Source: Neelides folsomi
Lineage: Eukaryota > Arthropoda > Collembola > Neelipleona > Neelidae
DNA length: 64,000 nt
Direction: 5' to 3'
Assembly (NCBI GenBank): GCA_034687125.1
Contig: JAQGBZ010000347.1
Span: 1-64,000 of the forward strand
Every line of letters starts with the position of its first letter. Positions within the stretch are counted from its first letter, which is position 1. A program made the translations under genes and the position numbers. Below the pieces are notes generated by a model. It saw only the letters and a program-made list of their open reading frames with translations, made no database searches and was not told the DNA's origin. Shown piece by piece: positions 13,967-26,400 of this stretch.

Positions 13967-16900
13967 TTATGGTTCAGTCGAAAGTGCTTCAATAGTTTTT
14001 AGGATCCATTCAGTGCTCATGCCAATGGCAGAAACCCTATACCTTTCAATCCCACATTTTGGCCTCGAATCACCAGGAGCAATGCCGGCAAGGGCCCACT
14101 CCTTACTTTCTTCATTTTGACAAAAGATTGGACCGCCGGCGAAGATCTTCAATTCTCTCAAGCAATCTCGGCCTGTTGACTCATTTTCAAAACAAAGTAC
14201 CGACTTGGTTCCGTTTCCAATGAAGCTACTTGAACACGCCTCAGTCGCTACTTGAACCATTGGTGTTTCCATTAACTCTTCTATAACGTAAAATATTAGA
14301 TTTAAATAATTTTGATCATGGTAAAATTATAATTGTATTAATATTAAAATTATACATGCAAATACACCAGTATAAATATTATCACCAACCTTGTTTGCTC
14401 CATCCAAGGCGAATACATTTCCCTGTATAACGTTCCCATGATGGATATGAAATTCCATTTCTTCTGTCTGCCTCTTCGGGTAGGCAAATGTGCCTTGCAA
14501 AATCGGAGAAAATAATTGGGGATGCCATTTTAATTAAAACGAGGTTGTCTCCTAATGGAGATTTGACCATTCCAACGACTCTCCTTTCCTGCTGCCACGG
14601 CGAAGTTGTGGACATCCTCACACGTCCGAAATGAACAGTCCACCGTGCCTTGGTCTGCCCTGTGAAACATTGGTCGGAAGTAAGGAGCCATTGGGATGTG
14701 ACAAGTGATGCGTCGCACACGTGTTTATTGTCTCTTAACAATGCAGCGTGCCATGGCCAGTCTCCATGTCCCACTTTTCCTTTTGATTTACGTTGATGAG
14801 ACGGACGTTGTCCACATTCTGAAAAAATTACAATAATTATTATTCGTAGAATGCGGTTTTCTTTTTTCTTTTACCATTTGATTTTGAATTATGACATTAC
14901 CAAGATGATTGCATCCAACATAGAGAACTTTCTTTGATGGACATCTCCCCCCAGTGAAAGTAACTTCAGAGTTCGATCCAGGCTCTTGAATCCGGACATA
15001 TGTCGTGGCAGATGCCGGATTTTGCTCACCGTTTCCGGATTCTGTGTCTGGTTGCACACGGACAAAAGCTACTTTTCTGAATCCAAGCAGTTCACATGCA
15101 GAATGGCCGATATTGTCTAATAAAAGTTGGGACTCGGGCTGCCAAATGGATTTGATTGAACTGTCATTCCTCTCTACGCACAGCTTGCCCAGTTTCCCCT
15201 ATTCAGAAACAAAATAAAATTAAAATATCCCATTCAAAAATTTTAAATTATGCTATCATAAATTAATTATAAAATAAAAATAGTTGATCCATGTCTGGAG
15301 AAATAGTAAATTATGCTACATGAAAACGTCAACATTTGGAATTTAATTTATAATTTTTATTTGTGAAATCTATTACTTGATCATGAACAAAAAGATATCC
15401 TTCGTTGAAGTATTGATGAACATAACCGGCTGCTTCAGATGATGGGGCCAGCGTTAAACAGTGCTCGTCAGATCTACAAAAAAGTATAAACTTATAAAAT
15501 AAAGTATAATTCATTAAATGGGTATAAAATATATAATATGCACTCATATCGAATACATTATAAATTCCTCAATAAAGGTTTAAAAATCGTTTACCCGTTG
15601 ACACAATCAATTTGTCCATCACATTTCTTTTCAGGTGGAATGCATTCTTTCCCAGCACCACAATGGAAATTTCCAGGAGGACAATATGGACAGTGTAGTT
15701 CATCTAAAATTAAATTTTAGTAAATTTTTCGATTAATTAAAATGATCAGATCAAATGAAATAAAAATGTAAAAAATTTTTACCGGAGAAATCAATGCAAT
15801 CCATTACTCCATCGCATATTCTATGTCCTTGCCCAGTCGCATAAAGACTTTCAACACATCCGGGTTTCGGTGCACATGATCCTTCTCCTTTCCATTCTCC
15901 TCCACAATTAATTTTGACTTTGATGCTATGCGGGAGTTTATGTCCACAATTGGCCATGAACTCATCACAATAATCTCTACATGGTTTCAAAGGCTTTTGG
16001 TGTATTCTAGCCCCACCCTCATCTTTGCATCCAACAGCCCAAGAACAAAGGAAATGGGCAGCAAAGGGGTAACATTGGGAGTCGACGACTCCGGACAGCG
16101 CTGTCAGAGTTGATTCGTCTAATGTTCGTTGCATCTTTGAAGATGTCACATTGGCACAAAAATTGACATTCATTGGGACACATGTTTCCGGTCCTGGATC
16201 TTCTGTGACAAGTTCTTGCTCTCTGTATATTTCTGTATGGTATTCAATCGGTGGTCGTTTGGTCGTCACCACTTTCTGTACTTTGTTAGTTGGAAGGGAA
16301 GGTTTGGGTTTTGTGACGCTGGGAGTCTCAGGCGTGCTTCCCGAAGGCTTGCTACTTCCATTGTTCACAACAACGTAACTTCGCTCTGTTGACGGAAGAT
16401 AGAGAAACGCCATGCTCCTCTCTGAAAAAGCAACAATAAATGGATGAGCTACTTAAATAAAGTTCTCATAAAAATCATAAGAATGATACAATTTAATTAA
16501 ATCCTATTTTAAAATTAGCTACATAAATTAAAGTATAAAATCAATTTAAATTAAAAGTTTAAATTAATAGATTTTAAATAGATTTTAAAATTACAATAAA
16601 TTAGGTAAAACAAATTTTGTTTAATACCTTGTATTTCTAGTGAGTCTTGGTCTACGGTAATGTTGCCTTTAAGAATCCCTTTGGAGTTCCGAATGGTGTC
16701 GGCCAAAGTGATAAAAAGATCTCCAGCATCAACACGAATCCTATGGGTGTCGACGTGAACGTTAAAAAACACAGTGACTGGTCCCTTCTCGACTCTAGAA
16801 TAATAATAAGAACATTAGGAACTGAAAGTTTTAGTTTGTAAGGCTGAATGAACAAGTGAACAAGACAAAATGAATGTTTTATTCTTCAATTAAGCCAATA

Positions 16901-17472
16901 CCCATCAAATGCCAGAATCTCCGTTCCAAGAAAGGCATTCTTGACGACGCTCTGTGAATAAAGTGAATCAATGATTCCTTTGTACATTGAAGCTCTTTCT
17001 TTGAAGAGAAGAGAGTTTGGGTCTGTGAGGTCTTCGTGGAAGGTGTCACCTTTAGTGACAGTAAGAGAGCCACGGAAGACTTGTTCCATGGCAGGGGTCA
17101 AACTAAGGAACTGATCTGCTCACATACATAAATCAATTATTTAACCTTTAAATTATAAATATGAGATAATTTAATTATTTTTAATAAAAATTAAGTTTGA
17201 CTTACATCCGAAGTATATACCGGCAGCAGCTCCCAATCCAACAAAGAGTACAGCAATCAATACGCAAGCACACCTTCATAGGAATTATTGAGTTAGTTAA
17301 TTTAGTTAATTTTATTGGAAATTAGAAATTCTGCTTTATTTTTTATTTTGGATTACCATTTTCGATGGAATCGGAATTTGCTTGAAACATGAATATCTGA
17401 ATCAGTGGAAGATGTGGAGCTTGAAGATGAGATTGGTGGAAAAATTCTGCTTAGCTGAGGAAATCCGCCATA
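13967..17472 (-). CDS. Corin-like type II transmembrane protein with inactive serine-protease domain (5' end missing)
   Basis: Ten exons read right to left: 17357-17472, 17206-17273, 16902-17115, 16628-16794, 15783-16421, 15595-15703, 15377-15473, 14901-15198, 14390-14818 and 13967-14280 (stop at 13967-13969). Phases agree at every junction and give 816 codons before the stop. The first listed exon starts at an acceptor with no ATG in frame, so one or more upstream exons are missing. Order of domains: Ser-rich cytoplasmic tail; one membrane segment (about residues 42-60, VLIAVLFVGLGAAAGIYFG); SEA domain (about 65-185); Pro/Ser/Thr linker; Cys-rich Frizzled domain (about 265-375); two LDL-receptor class A repeats (the second with CDGQIDC and GSDEHC); SRCR domain (about 450-565); trypsin-like domain (about 570-805). 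This matches corin-type proteases. The catalytic His is Gln (TSDQC, codon 14670-14672), the Ser is Ala (FAGGP, codon 14138-14140), the Asp is kept (DNLVLIK), and no R-IVGG activation site is seen. It is therefore probably a non-catalytic binding or decoy surface protein. The family is well supported; orthology to corin itself is less certain. Confidence 0.88.
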
Positions 17473-20400
17473 CTGAAATAAAATTAATAGCACATTTATA
17501 TTATTAATTATTAACTAAAGCAAAATTAAAAACTAACAATAAGTTAATGAAAATAGTGAAGCATAAATTGTCACACGTCGTGACTCCTTCACTTTCTTTC
17601 ACTTGTGTTAATAAACGGGTTATAGTACTATGTTCAAAGCATTGTTAAGAAATTCTCCCGTTTTCTCTGTAATTATCATTTGTTTTGTTTCATTGCTTGT
17701 TAATACAGAAGTATAATAGAGATGTGTAGCAAAAAAGAAAGTTTCTTTAAACAACATTGTCAACACAAAAAAGATTTTTTTTAATTCGCACTCTTTTTTA
17801 AAAACTATAATTATATCTTTTTCCAAAAACCATAAAAAGTATTGAGAATTTATGTGAACAACGTTTTTTGATATTCATAATATCTTCAATAAAGTAATCC
17901 AACCTATAGTTTTATAAGAAGTATGAACTATATTTTATAATAATAAAATTATTTAATAATCAGATTTTAGCTAATACAGATATTTTGCATGAATTTAACC
18001 TGGTGACAATTTTCAATAACTACCTTGAGAAAAATCCTTACATGCCATTTCAATTTCTAAACGAAGGATCCTTCAGAATGCATTGTTCCATGTCGAGTGA
18101 ATGACATTAGAAAGAATGATTAAAAGAACGCGTGTCTCAGGGAAGCTTTCGATTAATAAAATAAATCATTCAGATGAAACCGGTGTTATTGTATGATAAT
18201 AAATAAAACGAAAATCTCTGCACCTCTCGCTCCCTTCATTTACTTCCGTTGACATGTATGAAATTTTGCATTATAATGAGATGCAATTGTTGATTTAAAG
18301 TGCTTTACTTTCTCATACTTGATAAGTTCACAGTTGATCGTCTCCGTTTAAAAAGAAGTGAAATCAGGTTGGGTTGAGATAAAGGAACAACGAATAAACG
18401 GCATATAAAACACATCAATTAAACCTATGTCATGAACTCATGAAGCTCAACGCGCCCACACACGCATCTCCCTTTACACCATTATTCGCCATAATAGAAA
18501 TTTTATCAATGAACAAACCCAAGACGAAATTCAATTCTTCAGCCATTCTTTCCGATTTGATCCGGATTTACAAATAAATTATTTCTTATTCGTCCTTTTC
18601 CCATGAATTGCTTAAAATGTTGATTAATTTATTCATTTATTTATTCTCCGTGATCCTAGTGTTTTTAACTGATTTTCAAATGCTAATAAATAATTTGGAT
18701 TTTGGGTTATTAATCACTCTTGGGTATTTATCCTTTCCTATTTGAAATATTTAGTTCACATAAAAGTAATCTAAGCACGCCCAGCAGGAAACTCGGATAA
18801 TTCACCTTATTGTTACAAATATTATGTAAGAAATATGTTTGCTTCTCCCGGCTACCTGACAATGGATATATGGGATAATGCATAATTTAATGTTTTTCAA
18901 AGGCTGAGATGGAAGGGGGCTTATAAATCTTTAAACTAATTAAAATGCCTTTTAATGTTTCCTTCTTGAAGAATTTTCATAGACAAAACTCCTTCCTCCT
19001 TTCAGTCCTTTCCCGTCCACTGTTCCTCCTCAATGTGAACAATGTTCAGAACCCGTGGTGTTTTGAAAACAAAGCAACTGTATCCAAGTCTAGCTCCCAC
19101 CTTTTCTCGCCAATTCCCAACAATTCGTACTTACATTGTAGTTCGAGATAGGATTAGTGGAAGTGGAGTTGTATAATCGTATTTAATTCCTCACTTCAAC
19201 TCCCGCAGCTTTTATTTAGTTATACTCATAGCAATTCCACCCTTTACAAGTGTTTAGGAACAACTTATTGTTAATACTGCCTGGTATGTGTAATACGTAT
19301 AGGGTATAATATACGTAAACAAGCAAGTGTATGTACAGAGTACAGATATAAGAGACGATCCTATGGAAATGTAGGGCAGACACAAATACTTACCCTCTGA
19401 ATTCCACACATCATGTACTATTCATACTCTCAATTCATTTCGTGCAAAAAAGTATCAAAGGTTTATTTCCTTCCTATTGAGTATTGACTTTTGAGACGAG
19501 ATCTTGATTCCTCTAATTCCAAAATATGACGAGACGCAAATTCTCAAAATAAGAGAGAATTTTACAATGGTTTATGATGCCGTTGGATCTTTGAATGATT
19601 TTGTATACTTGAAGACGATTAACCCATATCTTACGTATTCTGACTGTTCTGATATTTATTTGTTTATGTTCGCGTATAATGCGGTAAGAGTCTGATAATT
19701 CCAACATGAAGTCAAGGGAGCGTTTGCAGAAATGCGTAAAAAGGGAATGAACGTGTATGGACGCAAAGAGTAATGAGAAGAAATTCTCACCGAACCGTAA
19801 CTCTCCATCCCATTACATCCGATTTACATGGCATTGTCGTTTTTTGCATTAATACCCTCTTTCTCATAAGGAGGTCAAGTGGCAAATTCTGAGAACCAAA
19901 TATTATTATCCCAGGAACATCCAATGTTGAAGAACTTTACTTTACACTTGAACTGAGTTCTTTGAATCAAGGGGAAAAGTTTAGCTCTCCAATTAATCAT
20001 TTTTTTAAATTCTCAGGTAAACTGAATTCCCTCAGGTTGAGGATAAGTGAATCGTGTCGTACGTCATATCTCATCTACTCATTCTCTTTACTTCTCTTTT
20101 ACCCCAATTTATCTTCAGTATTTAAGACAAAATTTATCATTTTGAGCTTCTTACTTTTGTATTAAGAACCACACATCACATAACAACTTTAAGTTCAAAT
20201 GAGTGAAAGAGTATGTATGTGCTTATGTACTAAATAACACACAGATGTTCCTACCTGTAGATCCGAACGCATCAAGGCAATTAGATAGTATTTGTCATTG
20301 TATGGTCGTCAAGTATAAATAATTTGGATAAAATAGACATTTGTTGGAATTAACCCTTATGATATGCGTTATATGGTACATTATCATTAGTTCTGTATTT

Positions 20401-23400
20401 ACTTTAAGAATATTTTTCTTAAATACAAATATTTACGAATTTATGATAAAATCCAACAATGTGCAGATGAATTGTTATTGAGCACATTAGTCTGTTAACA
20501 TTGTTTAACATTGTTTACTATCTGTATATCCGGTCTTACTTCCTCAAACAACCGTATTCACTCTATCGAATAAACATTCGGCCCAAATGAATGAATTTCA
20601 TTATTAAGTAATATGGTGAGAATTTTTCGTTTCAATTTAAGGTTCCTTCCTTGATGTCGATGCTGCATGTAAAAATTACGAATCTAAAGCTATCTGTATT
20701 TGTTAATTTCTAAGCTGCTTATTAAAAACTTTTCTCTTTTAATTATATCCCATTCTAATGATAACGTGTGCTCGTGTTGGTATTTTATTGGCTGATCAAT
20801 CTAGTACCCAACAAATTATTGTATAAGGTAATTTAGTAATATTGTGGCTCTTACAATTTTAAGTACTACTGTACTCTATATTGGTAGTAAACAATTTAAC
20901 TGAAAATGTTAACATACTATTAAAATAATAAAACAATTATCTACACAGTAAAAGTAATCACGAAGCTCTTTAAACAACTTACATAACCACTTTTATGTAA
21001 AACAGACAATGTTAGCAAAATTTCAAAAAGTCTTATTATTAGCAGAATTCTGTCACCTGTTGAGTATTAAATGGTAATTAGGAGATGTTTGTAAATATTA
21101 TAAAGGGGAATATCAAGTCCTAGCAGAGGTTTGACATTTGTATAATACCTGTAGTTAATTACAAAACATTGTAAATCATAGAATAAGAAAAAATGTGAGT
21201 CAACAAAGTTTGCAAACACTTTTGAAGTGAATAAACATTGTTAGGGAGCACACGACAAAAATGTTTCTTTAATAGAAACAAAATGGATTTTCACAGCTTG
21301 AATTCTTTATGCAGAAGAGAATAACATACATCAGTCTTTACAGTTTCCCAATGAAGAAATGAGTGAAATTGAATGAAGATCTGCCAAGTTGTAAATGATG
21401 GAGAGAGAAATTGACATGATTAGGAAATCTTTTATTCTTCTCTGCCTTCTCCCACTTTATTCAGATTGTTCTCTCAATTGGAATTGAAGATGATGGAACT
21501 CTCGTAGGACTCTGAACATATTAATTACCATTATTATTCCAAGAGAAATTCCTTATTAGTTTGTTATGACTTCATTGGAGAGGAAATGATTTTATTGGTA
21601 GGAATAACCAAACAAAAAATCCTTATTACGTCTGATTGTAAAAGGAAAAAAATCGATTAAAAAACGGGATTAATTGTATAATACTTCCTTGTGTAATCTA
21701 TAAAAAGCGTCGTAAAAGAGGCAAAAGGAGTCTTGAAGTGAAAGTGCAATGGCTCCTTTTATTGTAATGAGATGCCCTGATTCGAATTTTTAATCCGCTC
21801 TTATAAACTTATAATTTATGACAAGAAGTGAGAAAAAAGAAGGAAGTCGTAGCGTTTAAACTTGAGAGAGAAACTTCTTCCTCTCAGAGAACGAAATAGG
21901 AGATTCGCAGATGAGCTAATTAAAGCTATACTAACCCGAGTAAAAACAGATATGTAGTTATAAGACAGCAAAGAAAATCTCAACGACTTGCGAAAAAAGA
22001 AAGAGGAAAAAGACACACCTAACTATGAATGATATTTTAATTACGGTGGAAAAGAGATAAACTATATGGGATTCTTAATTACAGATAAAAAGAATGAAAG
22101 AAATTAATGGCACCAGAAGTCTCTTCCGAGACCGACTTTTTCACTTTGATTCTGTCACTTCACTTCACTTGGTCACTTAAACTTAATTCACATTCCAAAA
22201 TTTCCAAATCCTTACTTCCTTCCTCTCTTTTTTCAAATACGGATGTTTGAAATTCTTAAGAATCAAGTTTTTCAACTCTTCCCCAAAGGCGGTCATAAAA
22301 ATGTGAAAATTCGCAGTTCTAATATGTGTAATTGTAATTATTATCCCATACTCATTGCAAAAGTAAATACATATTTAAGATAATGATAATTATTTGTTTG
22401 CACACAAGAGTTATCCAACACGGATAAGCAAAGCTCTTTGCACAATATTCCTTATTAAACTTATTATTATCAACTACTATATAGTAATTATAAATACTAA
22501 CGAAATATTGTCTCAACTCTTAAAAGAGTCTTTAAATGGCCATTGTATAATAGATGCCTTCTGTTTCTACCTTTCCAGATGTCATGATGAGAAAGGATCT
22601 TCTTTACTTATGTATTTAACCAACATTAAGTTGAAATGTGATCTACACATATTTCGCATGTGTGGGATTCCTTACTTTGTGACATTCTTTACTTTGTCCC
22701 ACTGCACTACACAGAGTGGATAAGTGGAGATGAGAAATGAAAGGGGGAATGAGGAAGATGGAAATAAAACGTTTGACATATGTCACGTCCCACCATATAA
22801 GATAGAGATGATGGAGGTAGTTAAATACCACGTTAATGAAATTAGAAGTACATGGGGAATGAAATTGTTTCTTCGCACAGTAAACTCAATCCAAAGCCTC
22901 TCAACCAAAGAATTTACCCAAACTATGTCATTAGCTTTAAAAGCTCGCCGTTATTGGGGGTGTGAGGCTACTGGTTGTTTACCTGCATTTTTCCCTAATG
23001 CGAATCTAATCGGAATTTTACGCAAATTAAAGATGTATTAAAACCCAATTTTTTACAATTATACCTATAGAGGCCAACGCCCAAGGTTTAAATTTAGAAA
23101 ATTAATCAGGGTCAGGTGTATGTTTTTAATTATTAAAATCCGTTGTATTTGAATTCTTATTGTCTATGAGTGAGTATATTATGTATGTATGTGTGGGCCT
23201 AACCAAACTTGATCTATTTAAATCTTTTATTTGAACTATTTAGAATACATAATTTGTAATGTTTAGGTATAGGTTGCAGATTACAAAAGCGTTATTAAAA
23301 ACTCATCAAAATCCTTAAGTTTCTTTTTTGACCGTAAATAGGTTTAAGGTGTAGGAAGCGAAACGGAGATGAGGTTGAATTCAAGACATTCAATCCATCC

Positions 23401-26400
23401 TTTTCTCAAAACAATTCTTTATTATTAGCCCTTTCTTTATTTTTGTCCTCTTTGGGTTTTTTTCTTGTGGCCGGTCGGTTTGAATGAATACAAGAAGTGC
23501 TCCTTGTGACAATACATTCTAGACCAGGTGAAGCCAAGAGAAGGGGAAATTCATCATTGTAAATTGAGCCCAAAAAGTAGGAGACTTTATGGTTTTCTTC
23601 AATTCTTTGGGTAAGTTTGAGGGTGGAAAAAATTAATTAAAAGCCACAGAGTGTAAGGTGAAGGTCTGCGGTAGCGTCTTCTCCCCGTTACTTAAATTCT
23701 ATAATGAGAACTCGGCTCATCTCACTACATTAATTTTTAGGTTTACTTCACTCAAGTCTTTAACTTTATTCCTTGAGCTCAAATTCTATTATTGTAATCT
23801 TTAATAATCATTATCTGATTTAAAGATTTGAGGTAAAATCTTCTAAGCTATGTTAATTTGCGAGGTAATGGAGAATGCATCCCTTTGTAGTAAAAGAAAA
23901 ATTGAATCAATTATAATAAAATAATGCATCATAAAGTCTAACCAATAATTTATTTATAATGTCAACTACAAGACTACGACCAATAGCATTAAAAGCATGA
24001 GAATTTATATTAAAGATATTTTAAATTGTACCTGTATTGGTGAAACTCAAACTCAAATTGATTCTGATCATTCGAACCATTCTAATATTCTGAATATGGA
24101 AAGATCAAAACAAAAAAAGAAAAGTCTATTTGAAGTCTATTAAGCTTAAATAAATTCTCATTCATTCATAATTTCATAGTTAAATTGAATAGACATTTCA
24201 CATTTCCTTAATTCGGCGAAAAATAAATTTCGATAAACATGAATTAAATAAAATGTAGTGAGTGGCCGAATGTGCTCATTTGTTCTTCTCTATCAATAAC
24301 CATATCTAAATGTATTTGAGTGAGAGACAAAGAGGTGCACGTAGCAGACGTATGCCTAATAAAGATTGAGAGCAAATGTACATTTCCTCTCGATAAATCC
24401 CTGAATAGGAAGAGATTCAGAAGTGGGAAGGAGATTCTCTTTGGTAAATATACCAAATGATGGTATGTGCCAATGTTGGTTCGAATACTCCTCAAGTGCG
24501 TATCTGCAACTCACTTTTATACCCTTCCACATCTATTTGTATTGAAAGCAGTGGCGAGGTTCGCAGAAATTCCAAACTTATTAGAGTAAGTAAATTGTTC
24601 ATAGAATAACATTTTTTGAGAAAGTTCCTCCATATATGCTTTGTAAATCTCGTCCACTCCATGTTGGACGGAATATGTGAGGAGGTGAAGAACTTGTGGG
24701 AGTCGTAAGTAGGAGAACTCCCTCATCCGTGAATCCCAAATTCTCTCTGCCGCGATGGAAGAAACGATTGATACGCATATGGCACAATTCCTCATTTTCG
24801 ATTCAAATTAACCCTCATTTTTTTCCTTAATTGACAATTGAATTGAGGATGGATTGCATGAGAGTATATTGAGAAAAACTTGATAATCAGTCTCGTCTTT
24901 ACTTAACAAATGTATAACAGGATTAGCCGAATTTGCCTACATTTTTCAACGACCAACATAAGGGGCTGAAAATGTAATGACAGGTAACGAGATCCAAAGA
25001 CGTCGTGACTTCAAGGATCTATAACTCCCATTTTGTCATTGTTTATTTCGACGTAAAACTCATCAACTCATCATCATTGCGTCCGATCCTTCTTCAACAT
25101 CTTTACTAAATGATTCTCGTATTGTCAGATTAAAGTATTGGTATAGGCATTTACTTAACAATTTAACTCCCTCACTGTCTGAATTAAGATTAGTGTTGTA
25201 ACAAAAACATTTCAATTTACGAGTTACAGTTTACAGCAGACACATTTGAGCAAGTAAGCTAAATTTTTTGCTTGTGTTTTAGGACCACTTCATCATGTGA
25301 TGATGAGAATTCAACGAATGCTCAACATAATAAATCTAAAAATACCATTGTAACAATAAAATTCGAAGAAATTCTCAATTAATTATTATGAAGTTATATA
25401 ATAAATTAATTTTAATTTGGATAAGTAATTTGAAAATTATGATAAAATTTTCTTATCCAATATGAATAGTTTATTCATCCCCATTATAATAGTTATATTA
25501 ATTGCATTTCTCTTTTTGAGAGATTTGAAAGTGGAAAAGAGACAAATTAAAGCTCGACGATCTAATTTTGGCTTATTACGAATCCTCTCGTTAGCCGCCA
25601 CTCCTCGTTTTCTTACTTTTACCAACTCTCATTTCCACTTTAACAAGAGTTGATATTCTTTATATTTTATAGCACAATAAAGATGTAAAGAATAACCATG
25701 AAGTTGATACAGAACGGGTGTTCGGTTTGCAAGAAGAATGAAACAGAATGTCAAAGTCAGTTCAATTAAGTGAACGCTTTTCAATTTCATGGTCTTTAAA
25801 CCTCATCTCTTGCAAATTGGGCTGGCTATTACATATTACCTCCCTGGCAGGTATTTCACATTGCTCGAAATGTGTAAGCACAAGCACATCGAATCCTCTC
25901 AAGTAACTTAAGATTCTCTTTTATTCATTTCAAAACCCTTGCCAAAAAACGATAAAAAGTGATATGAATTGAGAGATCCTCCCTTTCAATGATTTGCTTT
26001 GAAATTAAAGGAAGACCAACGGCGAAACATGGTTTGAGCTAATTATTCAATCAGCGGATCCATCAAAATTGGGCATGATAGTTAAACAAAAGTTTAATCC
26101 ACTAACTAAATAATTTGCCTTCCTTTTTCATTCATCCTTAACTCAACAAAAAAACCTGCACATCTGTACGTAGAAAATTTAACGTTACTCATTCGAATTC
26201 GAGTCATTTGTTAAACATCTATCGGCATCTCTTTTTACATGTTAAGGGGGAGGCGAAAACTATTGATATGTAATTCAACATAGGCAAACATACATCCTGG
26301 TAAATATACTCATCCTGGCACGCATGGTAGAGATAAATTATTATACATTTAAAGGTATGATAAACATAATTGAATTAATGTTAAAAAAGTAAATATATTG

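Noticed and set aside
14530-14718. Second minus-strand frame overlapping the protease exon
   Set aside because: It is out of frame with the phase-consistent protease model and has no domain.
13967-14818. Reading the protease domain as a pseudogene
   Set aside because: The frame is open across all ten exons, phases are consistent and structural cysteines are kept. Loss of catalytic residues alone does not make it a pseudogene.
22394-23041. Two consecutive open frames of 109 and 105 codons
   Set aside because: They are in different frames with no usable splice junction between them, show no domain, and are crossed by an opposite-strand frame.
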